NCBI GenBank assembly: GCA_020848435.1
Contig: JADLAC010000016.1
Span: 124,001 to 188,000 of the forward strand
Direction of reading: 5' to 3'
From: Burkholderiales bacterium
Lineage (GTDB): Bacteria; Pseudomonadota; Gammaproteobacteria; Burkholderiales; WYBJ01
DNA: 64,000 bases
The notes under the pieces: generated by a model
The model's database searches: none
Told to the model about the DNA's origin: nothing
The model's input: the letters and a program-made list of their open reading frames with translations, nothing else
Made by a program: the position numbers and the translations under genes
In this document: positions 1 to 8,920 of the stretch, piece after piece
How the letters are laid out: every line of letters begins with the position of its first letter
How positions within the stretch are numbered: position 1 is the stretch's first letter

Positions 1-824
1 TGACCGTCGCGATAATCGGCGATATGCAGACCCATCACGCCGATGTTCTTCACCAGGATATAACCCGCCTTGATATCCGAAATCCGGCCCGAGGCAAAAC
101 CTACCAGCACGATGCGTCCTTCCCATGCCGCCGCGCGCAGGCAGGCGTCGAACACATCGCCGCCGACCTGGTCGATGATCACGTCCGCGCCGTGCCCGCC
201 GGTCGCAGCGAGCACCTGCGCGCGCAGCGCGTTGCGCAGATCGGGCACGCTCACGTCGATGACGTGGTCCGCGCCGTTTGCCTTGGCCGCGGCCGCCTTC
301 TGCGGCGAGCTGACCGCGGCGAGCACGGTAGCGCCGAGCGCTTTTGCGATCTGCACAGCGGCCACTCCGACCCCACCTGCGGCGCCGGTGACCAGCACGA
401 TCTCGCCTGGCTTCAACTGCGCGCGTGCACGCAGCGCGAAATACGCCGTCAAGTACGTCAAGTTCAGCGCTGCCGCATCCGGGAAGCTCATCTGCGGCGG
501 AATCGCGTGCACCGACTTCTCGTCGAGCACGACCTGTTCGGCGAACGCGCCATGGCCCATGAAGGCCGTGACACGATCGCCGGGTTTGAGCGTCGTCACG
601 TCCGCACCTACGCGGCTTACCACGCCGGCGAGCTCCTTGCCCGGCGTAAACGGCAGTCGCGGCAGCGTCTGGTAGGTTCCGGCGATCACCATCAGGTCGG
701 GAAAATTGACGCCCGCAGCGCGCACATCGATCAGCACCTCATTCGCCCGCGGTTGCGGGCTCGGCTGCTCCTCGAAGCTCATCGCTTCGAGCGGACCATG
801 CTGCCTCACGATGACTGCTTTCAT
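1..824 (-). CDS. NADPH:quinone oxidoreductase family protein (partial, 3' end outside window)
   Basis: Medium-chain reductase of the zinc-independent quinone oxidoreductase group, which reduces quinones or enones with NADPH in the cytoplasm. The start ATG at 824 gives MKAVIVRQHGPLEAMSFEEQ, a typical QOR amino terminus. The GroES-like part follows (NFPDLMVIAGTYQ, FTPGKELAGVV), then the nucleotide-binding fold with VTGAAGGVGVAAVQIAKALG. No cysteine/histidine set of a zinc site is visible. About 274 codons lie inside the window; the protein should run to roughly 325. It starts 4 bases after the stop of the Bug gene at 829-1824 with a GGTGGA ribosome site, so the two form an operon. The true substrate cannot be read from the sequence. 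Confidence 0.88.
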   Translation of the reverse strand, partial: MKAVIVRQHGPLEAMSFEEQPSPQPRANEVLIDVRAAGVNFPDLMVIAGTYQTLPRLPFTPGKELAGVVSRVGADVTTLKPGDRVTAFMGHGAFAEQVVLDEKSVHAIPPQMSFPDAAALNLTYLTAYFALRARAQLKPGEIVLVTGAAGGVGVAAVQIAKALGATVLAAVSSPQKAAAAKANGADHVIDVSVPDLRNALRAQVLAATGGHGADVIIDQVGGDVFDACLRAAAWEGRIVLVGFASGRISDIKAGYILVKNIGVMGLHIADYRDG

Positions 825-828
825 AGGC

Positions 829-1824
829 TCAGTCCACCTTCACCTTCGCCGTCGCGATGACTTTGCTCCACAGCGCCATCTCCTTGGCGATCCGCGCGCT
901 GAAATCTTCCGGGGTGCCGCCGGCGGGCGCGCTGCCGTCACCCTGCAGGCGATCGGCGACTTCCTTTACCCTGAGAATCCTGTTGAATTCGCCGTTCAGA
1001 CGCTCGACCACCGGCCGCGGCGTTGCGCGCGGCACGATGATGCCGTTCCAGTTGTTCACCTCGTAGCCCGGCAGGCCGGATTCGGCGACGGTCGGAATAG
1101 TGGGTTCGGCGGCAACCCGCTGCAGCGTGGTGACCGCGAGGCCGCGCAGCCGTCCGCTGCGCACATGCGGCAGCGTCGGCAGGATGCTGCCGAAGATCAC
1201 CGTGCTGTTGCCGGCGATGGTATCGATCAACGCGGGTCCCGTGCCCTTGTACGGGATGTGCGTCATCTTCACGTTGGCCATGATGCTGAAGTGCTCGACG
1301 CCGAGGTGCGACAGCGCGCCCGCGCCGGTGGACGCGAAGTTGAGCTCGCCGGGATGCTTCTTGGCGAGCGCGATGAGGTCGCTGGTGGTCTTCACCGGCA
1401 ACGACGGATGGACCGCGACGAGGAAGGGGCCCTGGGTGAGCTGGATGAGCGCCTGCACGTCCTTCACGGCGTCGAACGCGAGCTTGTACAGGCTCGGATA
1501 GCTCGCGAAGTTCGACGCCACGAGTGTGAGCGTGTGGCCATCCGGCGGGGCTTTCAGGCCGAGCTCCGCGGCCAGCACGCCGCTCGCCCCGGTGCGGTTT
1601 TCGACCACTACCGGCTGACCGAGCGCTTCACTCAAGCGCGGCGCCGTGGTGCGCGCGATGAAGTCGGTGCCGCCGCCGGGCGCGAACCCGACGATGATGC
1701 GTATCGGCTTGGTGGGATAGGACTGCGCGCTGGCGCAGCCCGATGCGACCGATAGAGCCAACGACGCGATAAGGATCGGTGTCGCCATCGCGCAGACGGC
1801 GCAAGACTCGCGCAAGCACTTCAT
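829..1824 (-). CDS. Bug/TctC-family tripartite tricarboxylate receptor
   Basis: Periplasmic solute-binding protein of 331 aa. The ATG at 1824 starts a signal peptide (MKCLRESCAVCAMATPILIA, then an ASA|QS-type cleavage site). The mature part opens with YPTKPIRIIVGFAPGGGTDF and has the VVVENRTGASG and APPDGHTL motifs of the family, and it ends in TAKVKVD. Bug proteins bind small carboxylates; ligand specificity cannot be predicted here. No tctA or tctB membrane gene lies nearby. It is followed after 4 bases by the quinone oxidoreductase gene and diverges from the Mo-hydroxylase operon starting at 2002, so the two units may respond to the same substrate. An upstream TTG at 1905 would add an unlikely charged extension. 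Confidence 0.92.
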   Translation of the reverse strand: MKCLRESCAVCAMATPILIASLALSVASGCASAQSYPTKPIRIIVGFAPGGGTDFIARTTAPRLSEALGQPVVVENRTGASGVLAAELGLKAPPDGHTLTLVASNFASYPSLYKLAFDAVKDVQALIQLTQGPFLVAVHPSLPVKTTSDLIALAKKHPGELNFASTGAGALSHLGVEHFSIMANVKMTHIPYKGTGPALIDTIAGNSTVIFGSILPTLPHVRSGRLRGLAVTTLQRVAAEPTIPTVAESGLPGYEVNNWNGIIVPRATPRPVVERLNGEFNRILRVKEVADRLQGDGSAPAGGTPEDFSARIAKEMALWSKVIATAKVKVD

Positions 1825-2001
1825 GATTTCGTCCGGGTTCTCGAATGCTCGAATTGTTGTACAGGGTCGCTCTCGTGGCGCGCAATGCGCCGGCATGCGC
1901 TGCACGTCGCTTGCCCGCGCTCCCTCCGCGAAAAGGCGCGGCCACGCACTTTGTCACGCGACCCATCGATGATACAGTTTACCACTCAGGGAGATCGTAT
2001 C

Positions 2002-2859
2002 TTGAAGCTGCCATCGTTCGATTACGCTGCGCCAAGCACGCTGCAGGAGGCGGTTTCGCTGCTCGGCGCGCATGCGGGCAGTGCGCTCGCCATCGCCGGC
2101 GGTCAGAGCCTGCTGCCGATGCTCGCTTATCGGCTCGTCGCGCCGTCCTTGCTGATCGACTTGCGCCGGGTCCCCGGCCTGGATGCGATCTCGGTGACGG
2201 ATGAAGGCGTGTGCCTGGGCTCGAAAGTGCGTTGGTGCGACGTCGAAAGCGATGCGCGGCTGCGCACGGCGCATCCGCTGCTCGCGCAAGCCGTCACGCA
2301 TGTGGGCCATTCCTCGATTCGAAATCGCGGCACGGTAGGCGGCAGCCTGGCGCACGCCGATCCCGCGGCGGAGCTGCCGGGCATCGCGCTCACCTGCGAT
2401 GCGCAGATCGCCGTAGCCGGTGCGCTCTGCCCACGGACCATCCGCGCCGAGGACTTCTTCCTCGGCCCCATGACCACGGCGCTGGCGAGCGACGAGTTGA
2501 TCGTGGAGCTGCGCTTTCCCGCGTGGCCCGCCGCGCGGCGCTGGGCCTTCGAGGAACTCGCGCGCCAGCGCGGCGCGTTCGCTATCGCCGGCCTCGCGCT
2601 CTATTACGACTTGCGCGATGCCGCGGCTGCGAATGTCCATATCGGCGTGTTCGGCGCCGGCCCACGCCCGCAGCGCATCACGCAGGCCGAGGCCGCGCTG
2701 AACGGACGCGTCATCGACGAACAGGCGATCGCCGCCGCGGCACGCACAGCATCCGCCACGGTGGAGGCGATCGACGATGTCAACGCCAGCGCCGCCTACC
2801 GCCGCTCCCTGGTGGGCACGCTGCTGGAGCGCGCGCTCACGCGCGCCGCCCAAGGCTAG
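2002..2859 (+). CDS. Xanthine dehydrogenase family protein, FAD-binding (medium) subunit
   Basis: FAD subunit (CoxM type, 285 aa) of a three-subunit molybdenum hydroxylase; it passes electrons from the Fe-S clusters to an acceptor. The two FAD-contact motifs are AGGQSLLPML near residue 33 and RNRGTVGGSLAHADPAAELP near residue 110. I chose the TTG at 2002 because GGGAG sits 8 bases upstream and the protein then begins KLPSFDYAAPSTLQEA, exactly where family members begin; an ATG at 1969 is in frame but lacks a ribosome site. It is the first gene of an operon with the Fe-S subunit (5-base gap) and the Mo subunit, in the order FAD, Fe-S, Mo. Confidence 0.92.
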   Translation: MKLPSFDYAAPSTLQEAVSLLGAHAGSALAIAGGQSLLPMLAYRLVAPSLLIDLRRVPGLDAISVTDEGVCLGSKVRWCDVESDARLRTAHPLLAQAVTHVGHSSIRNRGTVGGSLAHADPAAELPGIALTCDAQIAVAGALCPRTIRAEDFFLGPMTTALASDELIVELRFPAWPAARRWAFEELARQRGAFAIAGLALYYDLRDAAAANVHIGVFGAGPRPQRITQAEAALNGRVIDEQAIAAAARTASATVEAIDDVNASAAYRRSLVGTLLERALTRAAQG

Positions 2860-2864
2860 ACACG

Positions 2865-3350
2865 ATGCGCACCACTTTGCACGTCAACGGCAAGTTGGTC
2901 GAAGTCGACGTCGAGCCGCGTCTCACGCTGGCGGACTGCCTGCGCCACGAGCTTCGCCTCACCGGCACTCACGTCGGCTGCGAGCACGGCGTCTGCGGCG
3001 CGTGCACGATCATCGTGGACGGCCAAGCCGTGCGCTCGTGCCTCGTGCTCGCGGTGCAAGCCGATGGCGCGAGCATACAGACGGTGGAGGGTCTCGCCGG
3101 CGGCGATGCGCTCGGCCCCCTGCAAACAGCGTTTCGGCGCCATCATGGCTTGCAATGCGGTTTTTGCACACCGGGCATGCTCATGACGGCGCACGCGTTG
3201 CTCCAGGCTGAGCCCGAGGCGAGCGAAGCGCGCATCCGTGAAGTGCTCTCGGGCAATCTCTGCCGCTGCACGGGCTACGTGGGCATCGTCAAGGCGCTGC
3301 TGGACGCGCGCTCCGCATACGCGCGGCCGCACACGCGGGAGGCACGGTGA
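2865..3350 (+). CDS. Xanthine dehydrogenase family protein, (2Fe-2S)-binding small subunit
   Basis: Electron-transfer subunit of 161 aa (CoxS type). The amino-terminal plant-ferredoxin domain carries the first cluster ligands in [16 protein letters not shown] plus a later Cys in RSCLVL. The carboxy-terminal helical domain carries the second cluster in QCGFCTPGM and [10 protein letters not shown]. All eight cysteines expected for two 2Fe-2S clusters are present, so it looks functional. It overlaps the next gene by four bases (GTGA at 3347-3350), indicating translational coupling to the Mo subunit. The C-terminal tail beyond the second cluster is short and basic and shows no extra domain. Confidence 0.94.
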   Translation: MRTTLHVNGKLVEVDVEPRLTLADCLRHELRLTGTHVGCEHGVCGACTIIVDGQAVRSCLVLAVQADGASIQTVEGLAGGDALGPLQTAFRRHHGLQCGFCTPGMLMTAHALLQAEPEASEARIREVLSGNLCRCTGYVGIVKALLDARSAYARPHTREAR

Positions 3351-5662
3351 GCCGGCCCGATGCCTACATCGGCAAACCCATCGAGCGCCTCGAGGACCTG
3401 CGTTTTCTGCGCGGGCGTGGACAATACGTAGACGATCTGGAGTGCGCAGGCGCGCTCCACGCTGTCGTCGTGCGCAGCGCGGTGGCGCACGGTCGCATCC
3501 GCTCCATCGATACAGCGGCCGCGCGCACGCTCCCCGGCGTTCACGCCGTTTTCACGGCAACGGATCTCGGCGCCAAGGTCCCCGTAATACCGGTGCGCTC
3601 AGAATCTCAACCCTCTCTGGACCAGGCGGTGCAGCCGGTCCTCGCGCACGGCAAGGTGCGTTACGTTGGCGAGCCGGTCGCATTCGTCGTCGCCGAAACC
3701 GCGGCGCTCGCCGAAGATGCGGCCGATGCCGTGACCGTGGATATCGACCCGCTTCGCGCCGTGATCGACCGCGCCGGCGCCGAAGCCGGTGACGTGCTGC
3801 TGTTCGAACACAGTGCAACCAACACGGCGGGCAGGTTCACGGGCGTGCGCGGAGATGCCGCTAAGGCGTTCGCCGCGGCGCCGTACGTGCGCCGTGAACG
3901 CTTCCGCGTCCAGCGCTATGCGCCCGTGCCGCTGGAGACGCGCGGCCTGCTGGCGCGATGGGATGCGCACGCCGAGCGCCTGACGCTCGCGGGCGCAGCC
4001 AAGGTCCCGTTCTGGGTGCGCTCGGTGCTCGCCGCAATGATGGCGCTCCCCGAGCAGTGCGTCGATGTGATCGAAACCGATATCGGCGGCGGATTCGGTG
4101 CGCGCGGGGAGTTCTTCCCGGAGGACTTTCTGGTCGCCTTCGCGGCGCGCCGGCTCGGCCGCCCGGTGAAGTGGATCGAGGACCGGCGCGAGCACTTTCT
4201 TTCGACCGCGCACGCACGCGAAGTCGACTGCGAGCTGGAGATCGCCTGCCGGCGCGACGGCGTCATCCTCGCCTTGCGCGGCCAGGCGTGGACCAACGCC
4301 GGTGCGTATATCCGGCCGAACGTCGCCAGCGCGCCGCGCAATATCGCCCAGATGGGCGCGGGGCCTTATCGCATTGCGGACCTGCACATGGAAGTCTCGG
4401 TGTTGCTGAGCAATAAGACGCCCACGGGAAGCTATCGCGGGCCGGGTCGGTTCGAAATCGACTTCTGCCGCGAGCGGCTGATCGACCTCGCGTGTGCGGA
4501 CCTGGGGCTCGATCGCGCCGAAATGCGCCGCCGCAATCTGCTCACCGATGCCGAGATGCCGCACGCATTGCCGATCGTGCTCCCGCACGGCAAGGGCGGC
4601 GAGCTCGATAGCGGAGACTATCGGGTAACGTTCGACCGCTGCCTCGCGGAGATCCGCTGGGACGAGAAAGCCAGCCTGCAAGGACGGCTCATCGACGGGC
4701 GCTATCACGGCCTGGCGATCGGATGCTACGTGGAAGGCGGCGCCATCGGGCCGCGCGAGAACGCGCGGCTGGTGCTCGACAGCGAGGGCATGGTCACGGT
4801 CTACGTAGGGACTTCCGCCCTCGGCCAGGGGCAGGAAACCGTCTTCGCGCAAATCGCCGCTGATGCGCTCGGCATACCGATCGAGCATGTGAAAGACGTG
4901 TTCCACGGCTCAACCACCTGCGTGGAGGAAGGCTTCGGCTCCTTCGGCTCGCGTGCTTCGGTCATGGGCGGCTGCGCGATCGCCGCGGCTGCGGAGAAAC
5001 TGAAAGATTCGATTCGCGAGGCAGCCGCGGCACGCTTCGGCTGTCCCGTCTCGGCCATCGAGATCATCGAAGGAATGCGCGCCGTGCGCGCCGGCGAGCT
5101 GCAGCTGCCGCTGCACGAGCTGGCGGGGCGCGAGCTCGCCGCGGAAGGGACGTTCGCAGCCGAGAAGCGCACGTACAGCTACGGCGCGCATGCCGCGCAC
5201 GTTGCCGTCGATCCGCGCACCGGGCAGGTCGAGGTGCTGGAGTATGTTGCGGTGGAAGATGTCGGACGCATATTGAATCCGAGCACGCTCCACGGCCAGG
5301 CGCTTGGCGCGATCGTGCAAGGGCTCGGCGGCAGCCTGCTCGAGGAGCTCATCTACGACGAACACGGGCAATTGCTGACGGCCTCGCTCGCGAGCTATCT
5401 GCTGCCCAGCATGGACGACTATCCCGACATCCGTGCCGTCGCGTTGGAGCTGTATCCCTCACCGCTCAACCCGCTCGGGGCTAAGGGCGGCGGTGAAGGT
5501 GGCATCATTCCGGTCGGCGGCGTCATCGCCAATGCCGTTGCCTGCGCGCTCGGCGACCTGGGCGTGCAGCCGTTCGAATTGCCGCTCTCGCCGCCGCGCG
5601 TGTGGCAGTTGATCGAAGATGCGCGCGGCAGCCGCCGGCAGGCGCAGCGCACCGCGCGATGA
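3347..5662 (+). CDS. Xanthine dehydrogenase family protein, molybdopterin-binding large subunit
   Basis: Catalytic subunit of 771 aa (CoxL type) that hydroxylates a carbon next to a carbonyl or ring nitrogen using water-derived oxygen. It starts at GTG 3347, with GGGAGG just upstream, inside the end of the Fe-S gene. Visible motifs: the amino-terminal IGKPIERLEDLRFLRGRGQY, the Mo-cofactor loop GGGFGARGEF (around residue 247), GQGQETVFAQIAADALGI, the FGSFGSRASVMGG segment, and near the C-terminus GAKGGGEGGIIPVGG, which holds the expected catalytic glutamate. The CODH-specific AYRCSFR loop is absent; the equivalent region reads GSYRGPGR, so this is a hydroxylase of unknown substrate rather than a CO dehydrogenase. 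Confidence 0.93.
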   Translation: MSRPDAYIGKPIERLEDLRFLRGRGQYVDDLECAGALHAVVVRSAVAHGRIRSIDTAAARTLPGVHAVFTATDLGAKVPVIPVRSESQPSLDQAVQPVLAHGKVRYVGEPVAFVVAETAALAEDAADAVTVDIDPLRAVIDRAGAEAGDVLLFEHSATNTAGRFTGVRGDAAKAFAAAPYVRRERFRVQRYAPVPLETRGLLARWDAHAERLTLAGAAKVPFWVRSVLAAMMALPEQCVDVIETDIGGGFGARGEFFPEDFLVAFAARRLGRPVKWIEDRREHFLSTAHAREVDCELEIACRRDGVILALRGQAWTNAGAYIRPNVASAPRNIAQMGAGPYRIADLHMEVSVLLSNKTPTGSYRGPGRFEIDFCRERLIDLACADLGLDRAEMRRRNLLTDAEMPHALPIVLPHGKGGELDSGDYRVTFDRCLAEIRWDEKASLQGRLIDGRYHGLAIGCYVEGGAIGPRENARLVLDSEGMVTVYVGTSALGQGQETVFAQIAADALGIPIEHVKDVFHGSTTCVEEGFGSFGSRASVMGGCAIAAAAEKLKDSIREAAAARFGCPVSAIEIIEGMRAVRAGELQLPLHELAGRELAAEGTFAAEKRTYSYGAHAAHVAVDPRTGQVEVLEYVAVEDVGRILNPSTLHGQALGAIVQGLGGSLLEELIYDEHGQLLTASLASYLLPSMDDYPDIRAVALELYPSPLNPLGAKGGGEGGIIPVGGVIANAVACALGDLGVQPFELPLSPPRVWQLIEDARGSRRQAQRTAR

Positions 5663-6678
5663 GCGCGGCAGCGGTAGTCCGCGAGCCGATTCCGCTCAGC
5701 TTCGCGAGCGGCCTGTACGACCGGATGCTGCCGCTCTACAGCGGCGAAGTGCGACCGGACGGCATCGCGCTGAAATTCATCGTCAACGAAGACCCGGCCG
5801 CCATCTTCGCCCGCATGGCGGCGACGCAGGAATTCGACCTGGCCGAGATGTCATGCTCGGATTACATCGCGCGCCTGAGCGTGGAGAAGGAAAGGACACC
5901 CTACATCGCCCTGCCGGTGTACCCGGCGCGCTCGTTCAGACACGGCTTCATCACCGTCAACCGCCGCGCCGGCATACGCGGCCCCAAGGACCTGGAAGGC
6001 AAGCGCATCGGCTTGCCGCGCTACACCATGACCGCGACGGTGTGGATTCGCGGCATCCTGGAGGACGAATACGGCGTGGACTTGTCCACGATCCAGTGGG
6101 TCGAAGGGAGCATCAACGGCACCGGCCGCCACGGCGGACCCAGCGTGACGCCGCTCGTGCGTGAGGTCGCCGTCAGCGTCAATCGCAGCGGCAAGTCGCT
6201 GAGCCAGTTGCTCGACGAGGGCGCGATCGACGCGATCGTCGGCACGTCGCTGCCCGATTGCAGGCGCCACAATGCGGACGTCGTCCGGCTCTTCCCGGAT
6301 TTCCGCGCGGTCGAGAAGGCATACTACCGGCGCACCCGGCATTTCCCGATCATGCATTGCATCGTCTTGAGGCGCAGCATCTACGAGGCGCACCGCTTCG
6401 TCGCCGCAAGCCTGTACCGTGCCTTCTGCGAAGCGAAGCACATCGCCATCAAGCACATGCGCTACATCGCCAATCCCAGGTACATGCTGCCCTGGATGCA
6501 CGACGATCTGGATGAAATCGAGGCGGTGTTCGGCGGCGATCCGTTTGCCTATGGCATCGACGCGGGCCGCCACAACTTCGAGACATTCATGCGCTACCTG
6601 GTCGAGCACGGCATCATCGCCTCGGCCATGGCGATCGAAGATCTCTTCGCCGACGTCGGCGACACAGATTTGACGTGA
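5659..6678 (+). CDS. 4,5-dihydroxyphthalate decarboxylase-like / substrate-binding-fold protein
   Basis: Protein of 339 aa resembling the family annotated as 4,5-dihydroxyphthalate decarboxylase, which has a periplasmic-binding-protein fold. Diagnostic stretches are YDRMLPLYSGEVRPDGI at the start, EFDLAEMSCSDYIAR, PVYPARSFRHGFITVNRR, and DLEGKRIGLPRYTMTATVWI. There is no signal peptide, so it should be cytoplasmic, which favours an enzyme over a transport receptor. ATG 5659 overlaps the stop of the Mo subunit (ATGA), so the two are translationally coupled. This suggests that it acts on the product of the hydroxylase, for example by decarboxylating a hydroxylated aromatic acid. Family assignment is firm; the reaction is an inference. 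Confidence 0.82.
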   Translation: MSAAAVVREPIPLSFASGLYDRMLPLYSGEVRPDGIALKFIVNEDPAAIFARMAATQEFDLAEMSCSDYIARLSVEKERTPYIALPVYPARSFRHGFITVNRRAGIRGPKDLEGKRIGLPRYTMTATVWIRGILEDEYGVDLSTIQWVEGSINGTGRHGGPSVTPLVREVAVSVNRSGKSLSQLLDEGAIDAIVGTSLPDCRRHNADVVRLFPDFRAVEKAYYRRTRHFPIMHCIVLRRSIYEAHRFVAASLYRAFCEAKHIAIKHMRYIANPRYMLPWMHDDLDEIEAVFGGDPFAYGIDAGRHNFETFMRYLVEHGIIASAMAIEDLFADVGDTDLT

Positions 6679-6811
6679 ACGCGCCCTCGACGCGATCGGT
6701 GCGGCGCGACCGCGCCGCGGGCGTCGAGCACTCGCGCCGCGCTGGAACGTGACGCACGCGCGTGCGGCCCCGCCACACCGTAGGGCAAGCCGCTCGCCCG
6801 GGCGCGCCGGC

Positions 6812-7636
6812 TCAGGGCTCGACCGGCGCGTTGGCAATCCAGAGCATCTGCTGGGTCTGCGCGAGCAATTGTCCCGACTCGCTCCAGACGCTGGTGTACT
6901 GGTCCACGTAGCCGGCGCGGGCGAGGCTCGCGCGTGAATCGAGCAGGCAGTAACCCGCGCCCGCCGTGCGCAAGTCCGCCGCGCTCGCCCGGTAATAGAC
7001 CGAGTAGCTGACCGTCGACACCGGCACCTGGCCCGACAGCCGAATCCAGGGCGACGGAAAGGGCGTATCGCAAATCGCCGTGAGCGCCAGGCAATCGAGC
7101 GAGCGCGGCTCGGCATCGCGGATCCAGAGCCGCGCATCCATGCACGCCGCGCGCGAGAACAGCATGCCGCTCACCGGCCTGAAGATGTATTGATCGACCC
7201 AGGGCACGGGCGTGCGCGGATTGTCGTACACCGCGACGGTCTCCGGCGCCGGCACGACAGGGGGGCGGGCGTCCTCGAGCACGATGCCCTGGCGTTCGCC
7301 GGACAGGGTCACTTGCGCCTGCGCACAGATGCGATCCGCCTGCCAGACTTCGCTGCGCCAGAAGCCCACCGAGCGGTTCTGGCGCACCTGGAACACGCGC
7401 ACGTCCAGCGCCTGGTCGTCGTCCATGCTGCCCATGAACAGCGCATCGAGAGCGAGCGGCGCGCCGCGCGCAGACGGCGCGCTCATCACCGCCTTGAGCA
7501 GCAGCGCCGCGATCCAACCGCCGAAAGGTCCGATCGCGTTGCGATACCGCTCACTGCCATGACACGCGAAGGCAGCGATGGCGCCCTGCGGTGGCGCCGC
7601 GGGATGCAGTTCGAGCGATGCGTCGAGAGGATGCAT
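6812..7636 (-). CDS. Acyl-CoA thioesterase family protein (double hotdog)
   Basis: 274 aa protein resembling TesB-like thioesterases that hydrolyse acyl-CoA to free acid and CoA. The signature region is AIGPFGGWIAALLLKAVMS near residue 34, followed by the strand pattern FQVRQNRSVGFWRSEVWQAD; a second hotdog occupies the C-terminal half (YSVYYRASAADLRTAGAGY). The catalytic residues of this loosely conserved family cannot be fixed by eye. It is the last gene of a three-gene unit read leftwards: HTD2-like hydratase, CoA-transferase, thioesterase, with gaps of 24 and 51 bases. In that setting it would release the end product or rescue trapped CoA. Confidence 0.78.
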   Translation of the reverse strand: MHPLDASLELHPAAPPQGAIAAFACHGSERYRNAIGPFGGWIAALLLKAVMSAPSARGAPLALDALFMGSMDDDQALDVRVFQVRQNRSVGFWRSEVWQADRICAQAQVTLSGERQGIVLEDARPPVVPAPETVAVYDNPRTPVPWVDQYIFRPVSGMLFSRAACMDARLWIRDAEPRSLDCLALTAICDTPFPSPWIRLSGQVPVSTVSYSVYYRASAADLRTAGAGYCLLDSRASLARAGYVDQYTSVWSESGQLLAQTQQMLWIANAPVEP

Positions 7637-7687
7637 GATGATTCGCCGTTCGAGAGGTGGGCCGCGTGTGCGACCGCGTGCTATGAG

Positions 7688-8896
7688 TTATGCGAGCCGT
7701 CCATCGATCACGCCGCCGTTGCCGAGCAGCGCCTGGATTGCGGCCTCGCTCAACCCCGCCTCGCGCAACACCTCGATGCTGTGCTGCCCGAGCTTGGGCG
7801 CGCCCGCCCAGTGGCTGCGCGCGGCAAAGGAGGTCTTGTTCGGCAGGCGCATGTTGCGCACTTTGCCTTCGGTCGGATGCTCGCGTGTCTCGAAGAACCC
7901 CGCATCGGCCAGGTGCGGATCCTCCAGCAGGCCGTCAAGGGTGTTGTAAGGCATCGCGGGCACATCGAGGCGGTCGAAGATTTCGAGCCATTCGGCGGTG
8001 GTCTTCGCCTTCAGCCCCTCGGCGCGGAGCGCGAAATATTCGCGCACGTGCTTGAAGCGCGCGGCGACGGAATTGAAACGCGGATCGTCCTTGAGCTGCG
8101 GTTTCCCGATCGCCTCGAACACGGCAAAGGCCTGCGCATTGGTGTTCGCGGTGATGCAGATCCACGAATCCTTGGTCGCGAGGGGACGCGCATTCGGGTC
8201 CATCAGGCGCGGGTCGGCCACCGGGCCGAGCGGAGGATCGAACGTGCGCAAGTACATGTGCTCTTCCAACACGAATTTCGCCATGTTCTCGAACATCGGG
8301 ATCTGGATCGCCGCACCCTCGCCGCTGCGGCTGCGATGGTAGAGCGCGAGCAGGATCATCTGGGTGGCGATCAGGCCGACGGTGCGATCGGCCATCACGA
8401 TCGGCAAATATCTCGGCTCGCCATAGGCCGCGTGGTTCAAGGCGGCGACGCCCGCCGAACCTTGAATGATGGAGTCATAGGCCGGCTTGTCGCGATAGCG
8501 GCCGTCCTGGCCGAAGCCGAACATGCCGACGTAAATGATCCTCGGATTGAGCGCTTTCACCTCTTCGTACGACAAGCCCAGCCGGGCCATCGCCGGCGGC
8601 CGGATGTTCCATACCAGGACGTCCGACACCGCGAGCAAGCGCCGGAGCGCATCGAGGCCGCCGGGCTTCTTCAGATCGAGCGCAAGCGAGCGCTTGTTGC
8701 GGTTCAGGTGCAGGAACTTGCCCGACATGAGCGGCGTCACGCCACGCCCGGCCAGCGTGCGCGCGATATCGCCCCCGGGCGGGGCTTCGACCTTGATCAC
8801 GTCCGCGCCGTAGTCGGCCAGCATCTGGGTACACAGCGGGCCGACCACGACCGAGGTCATGTCGACGACACGTATGCCTTCGAGGGGGGTTTTCAT
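7688..8896 (-). CDS. CaiB/BaiF (class III) CoA-transferase
   Basis: 402 aa family III CoA-transferase, moving CoA between carboxylic acids. The amino terminus PLEGIRVVDMTSVVVGPLCT and QMLADYGADVIKVEAPPGGD are family hallmarks. The catalytic aspartate is expected in the VMADRTVGLIA region, where an Asp is present. NKRSLALDLKKPGG and LVWNIRPPAMARLGL are further family blocks. Length is normal. It lies between an HTD2-type hydratase gene and a thioesterase gene on the same strand, suggesting activation of a substrate acid as its CoA ester. A second full-length paralogue lies at 15149-16408. Donor and acceptor acids cannot be named from the sequence. Confidence 0.92.
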   Translation of the reverse strand: MKTPLEGIRVVDMTSVVVGPLCTQMLADYGADVIKVEAPPGGDIARTLAGRGVTPLMSGKFLHLNRNKRSLALDLKKPGGLDALRRLLAVSDVLVWNIRPPAMARLGLSYEEVKALNPRIIYVGMFGFGQDGRYRDKPAYDSIIQGSAGVAALNHAAYGEPRYLPIVMADRTVGLIATQMILLALYHRSRSGEGAAIQIPMFENMAKFVLEEHMYLRTFDPPLGPVADPRLMDPNARPLATKDSWICITANTNAQAFAVFEAIGKPQLKDDPRFNSVAARFKHVREYFALRAEGLKAKTTAEWLEIFDRLDVPAMPYNTLDGLLEDPHLADAGFFETREHPTEGKVRNMRLPNKTSFAARSHWAGAPKLGQHSIEVLREAGLSEAAIQALLGNGGVIDGRLA

Positions 8897-8920
8897 CGTG
8901 CCGCGACTCGATGCCAGGAT

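Noticed and set aside
2002-5662. Aerobic carbon monoxide dehydrogenase (coxMSL).
   Set aside because: The catalytic subunit lacks the AYRCSFR loop that marks CODH, and gene order is FAD, Fe-S, Mo with a decarboxylase-like gene instead of coxDEF.
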